Positions 1 to 6,555 of a stretch of DNA of 64,000 bases are shown in pieces. The number at the start of each line of letters is the position of its first letter. The first letter of the stretch is position 1. A program made the position numbers and the translations under genes. The notes under the pieces are model-generated. The model saw nothing but the letters and a program-made list of their open reading frames with translations. It was not told the DNA's origin and did no database searches. The DNA is from Saprospiraceae bacterium (GTDB lineage Bacteria > Bacteroidota > Bacteroidia > Chitinophagales > Saprospiraceae), in the NCBI GenBank assembly GCA_016717265.1, contig JADKFX010000001.1, forward strand, positions 620,001-684,000. Direction: 5' to 3'.

Positions 1-511
1 AATACCTCCAATTTATGTACAAATTTCTGCTAATAAGGATGGACTTTTTTGTGCTTTACTGCCAAACCGTGAAATGGGTTATTTAGACAAATTTGGAAAA
101 GTACAGATTCCTTTTGAGTTTTATATAGGATCATTTGCTAAATATGATTATACACTTGATAAATGCGAGTTTAAGGATGGGTTTGCAATAGTTGAAAGAG
201 GTAATAAAACTGGCTATATTTCTAAAGATGGTAAATTTATTTTGTATTGTAAAAAAAATAAACTTTATGACAAAGATGGTAACCTAAAATTAAAATGCGG
301 GGATTGCCCTAATTCGTATACGAACAACAGATCTATGGGGTCTATATATTCGATGTTTAAGGGGTTTAAAAAATTCAAAAATGGCAAAGCCGAAATATGC
401 TTAGATAGTGAAGATTATAAAACCCAAAATGTGTACATTTTGGATAGTGTAGGCAATTTAATTCCTTCACAAGGTAAATGTACTTTAGATTACACATATT
501 ATCATGATTAG
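1..511 (+). CDS. WG-repeat-like protein, 5' end outside window
   Basis: The reading frame is open from base 2 with no stop, so the gene begins upstream; the ATG at 74 is probably internal. The visible ~170 residues carry WG-repeat-like units (GYLDKFGKVQIP and GYISKDGKFIL) spaced by aromatic and acidic residues, as in the WG-repeat family of beta-rich proteins. That family has no general enzymatic role that can be assigned here. The C-terminal third, after KLKCGDC, departs from the repeat pattern and is cysteine-bearing. Localisation cannot be judged because the N-terminus is missing. Confidence 0.7.
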   Translation, partial: IPPIYVQISANKDGLFCALLPNREMGYLDKFGKVQIPFEFYIGSFAKYDYTLDKCEFKDGFAIVERGNKTGYISKDGKFILYCKKNKLYDKDGNLKLKCGDCPNSYTNNRSMGSIYSMFKGFKKFKNGKAEICLDSEDYKTQNVYILDSVGNLIPSQGKCTLDYTYYHD

Positions 512-532
512 GCACCACAAATTATCCAACAC

Positions 533-600
533 AACATCTACGCCTATTTGCGACAAACCCAATCCCCAAACCCAACACCGCAGCAAACAACGCAGATGTT
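533..600. repeat. Imperfect inverted repeat, 10-bp arms
   Basis: AACATCTACG at 533-542 and CGCAGATGTT at 591-600 are reverse complements with one mismatch, separated by 48 bases of unusually C-rich, AC-biased sequence. The stretch lies just after the WG-repeat gene. Its composition differs from the AT-rich surroundings, which suggests foreign or decayed DNA. It resembles the geometry of a recombination hairpin, but no integron attC core motifs are visible. Confidence 0.3.
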
Positions 601-638
601 CACGTTCGCTGAAACCATAAAAAATAAAATAAAATAAG

Positions 639-1082
639 ATGAATATAATAAAATATTTATTCGGTAGTGGCTCTAACAAGCCGCAGAAATTAATATTCCG
701 GTTAACCTGACCGTTACAAGCACTCTATTACGATAACTCGGGACAGTTACAAGCATTTCAAATCAACTGCTACGCTGGAGGTTTTCCAAACTTTCATTGG
801 GACCGAAACGGAATACTTGCAACTTTTCCGCCACAACAGCAAGCACCATTGGACAGCATTGTTCCACTTGACACGCAACTAAAATATTTACGGCTTCTCT
901 CACAAACAAAAAAGTTTTCAGCAGACAGTTTCGACTCTATTGTAATCGTTTATTGGAACAGGTTTATGGGCAGACAAAGTAAGCGGCTAATTCGTTTTGT
1001 TCAGGACAACAGTAAACTTGCGACAGAAAAAAAAGTGAAAATAATTTATGTAAATAATGACAATATTTTTGCAGGACAATAA
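639..1082 (+). pseudogene. Probable frameshifted gene of unknown function
   Basis: A reading frame starting with ATG at 639 (MNIIKYLFGSGSN...) hits TGA at 708-710. A second frame picks up as INIPVNLTVTST over about 681-717. The first frame then resumes from about 720 (LYYDNSGQLQAFQ) and stays open to the stop at 1080-1082. Read together, the three pieces make one plausible protein of ~147 residues, so two compensating single-base changes appear to have broken it. The ATG at 849 would give only the last 77 residues. I do not recognise the family. An assembly error is an alternative to real decay. Confidence 0.45.
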
Positions 1083-1261
1083 CAGACCGGCAGCAGGTAT
1101 CATGTGTTTTAAAAAAGTGGGGCCGAGTCACTTCGCAGAAAGAGAGTCACAAATAGGAGGTTCAGTGGTACGATGGAAATCCAGTGCTAAAACTTCCCAC
1201 CTATCTAAAGCACAGACTCGTTAGCCCCAATGCCAAGAATTATTGAAATAAATAAAATTCG

Positions 1262-1269
1262 TAGCTTTG
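1262..1269 (+). promoter_or_regulatory. Bacteroidota-type -7 element before the toxin-antitoxin pair
   Basis: TAGCTTTG matches the phylum's TAnnTTTG -7 consensus exactly and ends 14 bases before the antitoxin ATG, implying a very short leader. No TTG lies at the ideal 19-base spacing; one is present with a 16-base spacer (1243-1245), so only the -7 half is well supported. Confidence 0.4.
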
Positions 1270-1283
1270 TTTAAAATTAGTTT

Positions 1284-1481
1284 ATGAGCACAATAATGGT
1301 AAAAACCGACAAGCAAAGCAGTAAAATTCTTTCAGAACTCGCTAAAAAGCTTGGAGCCAATGTGGTTGATATTAAAGATGAACAATTTGAAGATTTTATG
1401 TTAGGGGCTGTAATGAAATCTGTTAAAACTGGAAAAACCGTTTCTAGAAATACAATTTTCAAAAAATTAAAAAGCAAATAA
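1284..1481 (+). CDS. Small antitoxin of a type II toxin-antitoxin pair
   Basis: This 65-residue basic protein has a short helical N-terminal part followed by a segment (FMLGAVMKSVKTGKTVSRNTIFKKL) of the kind found at the C-termini of antitoxins paired with RelE-family toxins. The next frame, overlapping its 3' end, encodes a RelE-like protein, which supports the assignment. By analogy it would bind and neutralise that toxin and repress the pair's own promoter; the short leader after the -7 element fits an autoregulated unit. The exact antitoxin family is not certain. Confidence 0.65.
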   Translation: MSTIMVKTDKQSSKILSELAKKLGANVVDIKDEQFEDFMLGAVMKSVKTGKTVSRNTIFKKLKSK

Positions 1482-1690
1482 TTGTTGAATACGACAAATC
1501 ATTTGAAAAATCTCTTGAAAAGTCTGATTCGCTGAGACAACTTAAAAATGTTACTAAACTCGTTGGATATAAAGTGTACTACAGAATAAAAATTAATGAG
1601 TACAGATTAGGTTTTGAGAAAATTGATGAGAATAAAATAAGACTAATCATTATAGCCCACCGAAAAGATATTTACAAACAGTTCCCATAA
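1466..1690 (+). CDS. RelE/ParE-family toxin with no canonical start codon
   Basis: The frame encodes about 74 residues ending in the C-terminal signature of a RelE branch: GYKVYYRIKINEYRLGF followed by IAHRKDIYKQFP. It is a predicted ribosome-dependent mRNA endonuclease. The frame is open from 1448 (after a TAG at 1445) but contains no ATG, GTG or TTG before the conserved body. The best N-terminus, KKQIIVEYDKSF, would start at ATT 1466, overlapping the antitoxin stop by 16 bases; ATA at 1478 is another option. Either translation starts at a rare codon, or the start has been lost and the toxin is silenced. The missing start makes it easy to overlook. Confidence 0.6.
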   Translation: MKKQIIVEYDKSFEKSLEKSDSLRQLKNVTKLVGYKVYYRIKINEYRLGFEKIDENKIRLIIIAHRKDIYKQFP

Positions 1691-1754
1691 TAAAAAAAGC
1701 ACAGGGCATAAAACGACTTAGACTCTACACCGCCAAGCATCCTATATCATTCTC

Positions 1755-1769
1755 TCCCGCAGCGCGGGA
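1755..1769. other. GC-rich hairpin TCCCGC-AGC-GCGGGA
   Basis: A perfect 6-bp stem with a 3-base loop lies in otherwise AT-rich DNA about 65 bases after the toxin stop. A T-run occurs only ~20 bases further on, so it is at best a weak terminator for the toxin-antitoxin unit. Confidence 0.3.
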
Positions 1770-1865
1770 TCTTCGCTTCGATTTTAATTTTTTTTGGCAA
1801 TTAATAAATATTTTTTTTATAACCGCTTTTGTTTTACAATGAATCCCGCTCCATCAAAATGTACC

Positions 1866-2162
1866 TTAGAAAACTATATTTATTGATATAAGTATGATTA
1901 TTAAAAACATTACAATCAATCCACTCATAAACAAATATTCAGCAATTCTTTCATAGAATGAAGCCCTCGCACTTATATTCCGAATAGATATAAAAGATAA
2001 AATACAACTGAGCATAAAAAGTATAGCAACAAAAGCCGTCAATTCATCAATGATACTTGCTTCTGTCAGATTCTGTAATTTTAAAGCGGTCAATACTATA
2101 AAACAGAGTCCTAATAAATTTGAAGAGGTGTTTAATATATGCGCAGATTTATTTTGTTCCAT
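1866..2162 (-). CDS. Small inner-membrane protein of unknown function
   Basis: This 98-residue protein starts at a clear ATG (MEQNKSAHILNTSSNLLG). It has three hydrophobic segments near residues 13-30, 42-60 and 75-97, joined by short polar loops, so it should be a three-helix inner-membrane protein. No catalytic or metal-binding motif is visible and I do not recognise the family. It is 62 bases upstream of, and on the same strand as, the PAP2 phosphatase gene, but reads toward the toxin-antitoxin pair, so co-transcription is possible but not shown. Confidence 0.6.
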   Translation of the reverse strand: MEQNKSAHILNTSSNLLGLCFIVLTALKLQNLTEASIIDELTAFVAILFMLSCILSFISIRNISARASFYERIAEYLFMSGLIVMFLIIILISINIVF

Positions 2163-2224
2163 AAATTAATATTAAACTTGTATTTAAATGTTTCTATAAT
2201 TACTTTAATCGCAAATTCAAAGAT

Positions 2225-3013
2225 TTAAAAATTGTAATTGAAACCAAGCATTACTCTTTTATTTGAATATGCCGTTTGAAAGCTAATGTTTTCTTTGTGT
2301 TTTTGAATCCATTTATATTGTCCCAGCTTATATGCCAGATTCGTTGCTAAAATACCAATCGCTGCTCCAGCTAATACATCCGATGCCCAGTGTTTATTAT
2401 TGGCCATTCTGAATAGTCCGATCGTGGTTGCTAAAGAATATCCTGCTATACTATATAAAACACTTTCATCTCCTAATTCTTTATGTAAAAAAGTAGCTGC
2501 TACAAATGCCTGAGCCGTATGCCCCGAAGGAAAGGAATTATGATCAGAACCATCGGGCCTTTTAATATGTGTCAACTTCTTCATCGGCAACACGAATAAA
2601 CCGGTAAATAATTCTGCTTTTAACAATAAAAAACTTCGGTCTAAAAAATTATTTTTCGCTTTTGCTCCAAACAAATCCGCCAGATATACAATCGCGACCG
2701 GAGCAAATTGCCCGTAATCATCTAAGTGATTATGAAATCCTGAGAACCATTTATTTCTACCCTCTGTAAATTCATGATTTCCAATGATATCATTATCTGT
2801 GAGTGCAATAATGGATGTAGAAAAAAGTAGACCCGGTATTAAAATATCACTGGACGTAATTTTTAAATTCTTGAATTTTAAAGTATCTTCATTTTGCGCA
2901 ATAGAAATCGAAAGATTGATCGTAAATATTAAATAGAGTATAAAACAAAAATGAATATCCAGCATTTTCTTAATGCATCTCCTGAAATCAATTTTAATAT
3001 ATCTACATACCAT
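2225..3013 (-). CDS. PAP2-family phosphatase
   Basis: The three phosphatidic-acid-phosphatase type 2 signatures are in order: a K...RP motif near residues 145-153 (KLTHIKRP), PSGH at 162-165, and FRx5HxxxD at 201-212 with the catalytic His at about 208. These enzymes dephosphorylate lipid phosphates such as undecaprenyl pyrophosphate or phosphatidyl glycerophosphate at the periplasmic face. The N-terminus has a signal-like hydrophobic stretch ending in ISIAQ. The start may instead be the ATG at 2965 (MLDIHFCFIL...), which has an AGGAG 13 bases upstream. The C-terminal ~40 residues look like a beta-rich tail (VMLGFNYNF), so an outer-membrane or periplasmic location is possible. Substrate is unknown. 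Confidence 0.8.
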   Translation of the reverse strand: MVCRYIKIDFRRCIKKMLDIHFCFILYLIFTINLSISIAQNEDTLKFKNLKITSSDILIPGLLFSTSIIALTDNDIIGNHEFTEGRNKWFSGFHNHLDDYGQFAPVAIVYLADLFGAKAKNNFLDRSFLLLKAELFTGLFVLPMKKLTHIKRPDGSDHNSFPSGHTAQAFVAATFLHKELGDESVLYSIAGYSLATTIGLFRMANNKHWASDVLAGAAIGILATNLAYKLGQYKWIQKHKENISFQTAYSNKRVMLGFNYNF

Positions 3014-3152
3014 AGCGTTCTCAATAAAAATATTAAATCCTATAGAATTAATAAATCTTCTGCACCAGTAAAGCCTTATAAAACGAAAAATCGACTTAAT
3101 TATTTAAAACCATTTATCTTTCACCCTTTATTTAATATACTTTTTAAAAAAA

Positions 3153-3371
3153 ATGCAAGCACAATATCTGTTAATTTTCTATATCCTATTCCTGTGCTCT
3201 TGTAGCAAATCTAATACATTGAAATCAAATTGTGTAGAAAATCCAAGGCCAGATTGTATCTGTACCCTTGATTATAATCCGGTTTGCGCTTGTAATCATA
3301 AAACCTATTCAAATGCTTGTGCTGCTGAATGTGCCGGAATTACAGACTATGCTCCGGGGGAATGTAAATGA
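3153..3371 (+). CDS. Kazal-domain lipoprotein, putative protease inhibitor
   Basis: This 72-residue protein has an N-terminal lipoprotein signal (FYILFLCSCSKS; lipidated Cys near residue 15 or 17). It is followed by one Kazal-type domain over about residues 27-71 with the family spacing CxCTxxYxPVCxC...TYxNxCxAxCAGI...GEC. Kazal domains inhibit serine proteases by presenting a reactive loop between the first cysteines. Bacterial versions are thought to protect the surface from host or competitor proteases, or to hold binding roles. It has its own upstream gap and is divergent from the PAP2 gene; no operon partner is evident. Confidence 0.75.
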   Translation: MQAQYLLIFYILFLCSCSKSNTLKSNCVENPRPDCICTLDYNPVCACNHKTYSNACAAECAGITDYAPGECK

Positions 3372-3452
3372 ATCAAAAATATAAATTGAATAGCTTTCAT
3401 TTAATGTCTATTTTCTTCTTAATTTCGGAATTCAAATTAATTCTTTTATCCA

Positions 3453-4871
3453 TTGGAACGCATTAGTGTTTTTGACATTTTTAAAATCGGTATCGGGCCT
3501 TCCAGTTCACATACCATGGGTCCCTGGAAAGCAGCTCAACAGTTTATAAATGAATTAAAACTTGCCGGTAATTTAGAATCCATAGAACGGATTCAGGTGG
3601 AATTATTTGGCTCCTTAGCAAAAACTGGAAAAGGACATGGTACAGATATCGCTATTATTTTAGGTTTACAAGGTGAAGATCCGGCAACCATTCCATTAGA
3701 CGATGTACATACCAAACTTGACTATGTGCAACAACATTTAAGGCTACCCTTAAATCCAAAATATGCGATCCCTTTTAATCCTGATCAGGATATTCTTTTT
3801 TATTATGATCAAATTTTAGCATTTCATTCAAATGGTTTGCGTTTTCGTGCCTTTTTTAAAAATGAAACGGCTCAAAGTTTTACCTACTTTTCTACCGGTG
3901 GAGGCTTTGTGGTTAAAGAAGGGGATGAAAAACTTTTAGCTGCGATCCAAATGCCCTATCCTATTGATAAAGCTGAGGATTTAGAAAACTATTGTAATCT
4001 CTTAAAATTACCCATCTCTGCTGTTGTATTACAAAATGAATTAGCGCTCCGAACGGAATCTGAAATCAGACAAAAATTATTAGGACTTTGGGATGTAATG
4101 AAACAATGTATTTTTAAAGCCTGTCATACAGATGGTGTTTTACCTGGCGGTCTGAATGTGCAACGCCGGGCTCAGGGTATGGCAAGCAAACTTATGCAAT
4201 CTTCAAATTATTCAAATGCAGATGCCTGGATGCAAATCATAAAATCCAGTAAACATACATTTACCAGTACTTTAAATTGGTTGAGTTGCTTTGCTTTAGC
4301 GGTAAATGAAGAAAATGCTGCATTTGGTCGTATCGTTACCGCACCTACAAATGGTGCTGCCGGTGTAATCCCAGCGGTCTTAATGTATCAACTTTGTTTT
4401 ACTGAAAAAGATACAGACGATGATATTATCCGGTTTTTATTAACCGCTGGTGAAATGGGAAGTCTCTTTAAAAAAGGAGCTACCATTTCTGCGGCTATGG
4501 GTGGCTGCCAGGCTGAAATTGGCGTATCTTCAGCAATGGCTGCTGCCGCTTTAACAGAATGTCAGGGTGGAAGCTTCGAAAAAGCTATGATGGCTGCTGA
4601 AATTGCAATGGAACATCATCTTGGTTTAACCTGCGATCCGATTGGAGGGCTGGTACAAATTCCTTGTATCGAAAGAAATACGATGGGCGCCATTAAAGCC
4701 GTGACCGCTTCTCAAATTGCTATGGAATCAGATCCTTCAAAAGCTTTAGTAAGCCTGGATGCTGTTATAAAAACAATGAAAGAAACAGCAAAAGATATGA
4801 ATTCTAAATATAAAGAAACTTCAGATGGCGGACTCGCAATTCATATTCCAGTTAATATTGTAGAATGCTAA
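3453..4871 (+). CDS. sdaA: L-serine ammonia-lyase, iron-sulfur type
   Basis: This 472-residue enzyme converts L-serine to pyruvate and ammonia in the cytoplasm. The beta domain carries the conserved SSSHTMGP (residues 17-24). The alpha domain has the Cys ligands expected for the [4Fe-4S] cluster in GGCQAEIG, LTCDPIGG and IPCIERN. Length matches the single-chain form. The start is TTG at 3453, chosen because MERISVFDIFKIGIGPSS is the family N-terminus and there is no ATG upstream in frame. It stands 70 bases ahead of the flavoprotein gene on the same strand. Confidence 0.93.
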   Translation: MERISVFDIFKIGIGPSSSHTMGPWKAAQQFINELKLAGNLESIERIQVELFGSLAKTGKGHGTDIAIILGLQGEDPATIPLDDVHTKLDYVQQHLRLPLNPKYAIPFNPDQDILFYYDQILAFHSNGLRFRAFFKNETAQSFTYFSTGGGFVVKEGDEKLLAAIQMPYPIDKAEDLENYCNLLKLPISAVVLQNELALRTESEIRQKLLGLWDVMKQCIFKACHTDGVLPGGLNVQRRAQGMASKLMQSSNYSNADAWMQIIKSSKHTFTSTLNWLSCFALAVNEENAAFGRIVTAPTNGAAGVIPAVLMYQLCFTEKDTDDDIIRFLLTAGEMGSLFKKGATISAAMGGCQAEIGVSSAMAAAALTECQGGSFEKAMMAAEIAMEHHLGLTCDPIGGLVQIPCIERNTMGAIKAVTASQIAMESDPSKALVSLDAVIKTMKETAKDMNSKYKETSDGGLAIHIPVNIVEC

Positions 4872-4940
4872 TCTATCCTTCTAAGCTGTTTAGAATGCTT
4901 AGCAAAAAATTAAATAAAATAAAACTTTTGCTTTTTAAAA

Positions 4941-6188
4941 ATGTCTGAGCTCCCTTTAAACACATTTGATTTTGATGTCATTATTCTTGGTGGAGGTGCT
5001 GCTGGTTTTTTTTCTGCAATCAATTTAGCAGAACTAAAGCCGGGTCTTCGGATTCTAATCCTGGAAGCAGCAAAAGATACTTTAAATAAAGTTAGAATAT
5101 CTGGAGGTGGTCGTTGTAATGTAACGCATGCTTGTTTTGATCCCGAAGTTTTAGTGAACTATTACCCACGAGGTTTTAAAGAATTACTCGGACCGTTTTA
5201 CTTTTTTGGACCCGCACAATGTATAGAATGGTTTGAAAAATATGGTGTTGATTTGAAAACAGAAGCGGATGGTAGAATGTTTCCGGTTTCTAATACCTCT
5301 TTAACTATTTTAGAATGTTTTTATAAATTAATTTACAAACATCATATTGAAGTCCGCTGTAGTACCCGGGTAACTAATTTCTATTTTGATTTGGATTCTA
5401 ATCGTTGGATCGTTTCTGCAAATACTCTGCAGTTAAATTGTTCTAAATTAATTGTGACCACGGGAAGTGATGCTCGTTGTTGGGAACTGTTAAAAAATCT
5501 TGGACATGATATCATTGCTCCGGTGCCTTCTTTATTTACGTTTAATGTGGTAGATAAAAAAATAAAAGAATTGATGGGTGTTAGTTTTTCAAATGTCAAA
5601 TTGCAAATTGTCGGAACAAATTTAGAATCAACGGGCCCGATGTTAATAACACACTGGGGATTTAGCGGACCTGCAATTCTAAAACTATCAGCCTGGGGTG
5701 CGCGGCTCCTCGCAGAAAAAAAGTATACATTCGAAATGATTATTAATTGGTTAAACTTTAGTGAAGAGGACATTAAAAGCTGTATTCTGGATTGTAAAAA
5801 CAATAAGCCAAAGAAAAAAATCGTTTCTCAATCAATTATGCAATTACCCATTCGCTTATGGCAGTATTTAATGGAGCGCGCAGGAATTTCAGTGGATTTA
5901 ATCTGGAATCAAATTTCAGGAAATCAAATTAAAGATTTAATAAAAGTCTTATCAAGTTCAATATTTTCAATTCAAGGAAAGAGTACCTTTAAAGAAGAAT
6001 TTGTTACCGCAGGAGGTGTGGATCTTAAAAATATTAATTTTAAAACCTTCGAAAGTAAAAAATGTGCAGGTCTTTATCTCGCAGGAGAAGTATTAAATAT
6101 AGATGCTGTAACCGGTGGTTTTAATTTTCAATCTGCCTGGACCGGAGCTTATATGATTGCAGATCAGATCGCAAAATCAGATCTATAA
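4941..6188 (+). CDS. HI0933/YhiN-family FAD-dependent oxidoreductase
   Basis: This 415-residue flavoprotein has an N-terminal Rossmann dinucleotide motif (VIILGGGAAGFF, near residues 14-25), the family signature ISGGGRCNVT, and a C-terminal FAD-contacting segment (GLYLAGEVLNIDAVTGGFN). Members of the HI0933/BaiN group are cytoplasmic; the true substrate of most is unknown, although BaiN has been linked to bile-acid reduction. Nothing here supports that specific role. It lies 69 bases after sdaA and may be co-transcribed. The imperfect AT-rich inverted repeat at 6278-6312 downstream might end the transcript. Confidence 0.85.
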   Translation: MSELPLNTFDFDVIILGGGAAGFFSAINLAELKPGLRILILEAAKDTLNKVRISGGGRCNVTHACFDPEVLVNYYPRGFKELLGPFYFFGPAQCIEWFEKYGVDLKTEADGRMFPVSNTSLTILECFYKLIYKHHIEVRCSTRVTNFYFDLDSNRWIVSANTLQLNCSKLIVTTGSDARCWELLKNLGHDIIAPVPSLFTFNVVDKKIKELMGVSFSNVKLQIVGTNLESTGPMLITHWGFSGPAILKLSAWGARLLAEKKYTFEMIINWLNFSEEDIKSCILDCKNNKPKKKIVSQSIMQLPIRLWQYLMERAGISVDLIWNQISGNQIKDLIKVLSSSIFSIQGKSTFKEEFVTAGGVDLKNINFKTFESKKCAGLYLAGEVLNIDAVTGGFNFQSAWTGAYMIADQIAKSDL

Positions 6189-6413
6189 ATATTTTTTCAA
6201 GCTTCTGTTCAGAAAATATGAATTGAAATGAATATAATAAATCATATATCATTTTATTCATTATGAAATTCAATAACAATCTAATGTATACATATATATA
6301 TTAAATTAGATTTCTCGTTGAATTTGAATAGATGTTACTGATTTTTAAATGGATACACATATTTATTTATAATACTAAAGATGGAGAGCGTTTGAACTAA
6401 AAATTGCTAAAAA
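6189..6413. other. AT-rich intergenic spacer
   Basis: I see no gene here. AATCTAAT at 6278-6285 and ATTAGATT at 6305-6312 form a perfect 8-bp inverted repeat around a 19-base AT-rich loop that itself contains GTATAC. It may be a weak terminator for the flavoprotein gene or simply reflect AT richness. Confidence 0.35.
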
Positions 6414-6453
6414 ATCAGGGTTTACCCTGATAAAAATCAGGGTTTACCCTGAT
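6414..6453. promoter_or_regulatory. Two tandem 18-bp palindromes, likely operator
   Basis: ATCAGGGTTTACCCTGAT occurs twice, at 6414-6431 and 6436-6453. Each copy is a perfect palindrome with 8-bp arms around TT. Their centres are 22 bp apart, two helical turns, so two dimeric regulators would sit on the same face of the DNA. The second copy touches the -33 element of the promoter, placing its centre about 44 bases before the predicted start of transcription, a typical activator position. The regulator is unknown; response regulators of the LuxR/NarL type favour half-sites of this style. Confidence 0.75.
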
Positions 6454-6482
6454 TGTATATTTGAAATACTATTGTAACTTTG
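6453..6482 (+). promoter_or_regulatory. Bacteroidota housekeeping promoter of the T9SS protease
   Basis: TTG at 6453-6455, a 19-base spacer, then TAACTTTG at 6475-6482 fit the phylum's TTG-N19-TAnnTTTG consensus. Transcription should begin near 6489, leaving a leader of about 65 bases. The -33 element overlaps the last base of the second palindrome. Confidence 0.7.
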
Positions 6483-6555
6483 TGCCAATATTCTTCCCTT
6501 CCATATCCTTTTACGGCCACAGGCTAGTTTTTTTATAACATTAAATTATAAACCA

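Noticed and set aside
1083..1283. Possible integron cassette or attC site around 1083-1230
   Set aside because: The sequence ending CTCGTTAGCCCC looks like a core site, but no matching inverse core with RYYYAAC form was found, and no integrase is present.
5381..5803. 140-residue reading frame on the minus strand
   Set aside because: It lies wholly inside the HI0933-type flavoprotein gene, which has clear family motifs; the antisense frame has none.
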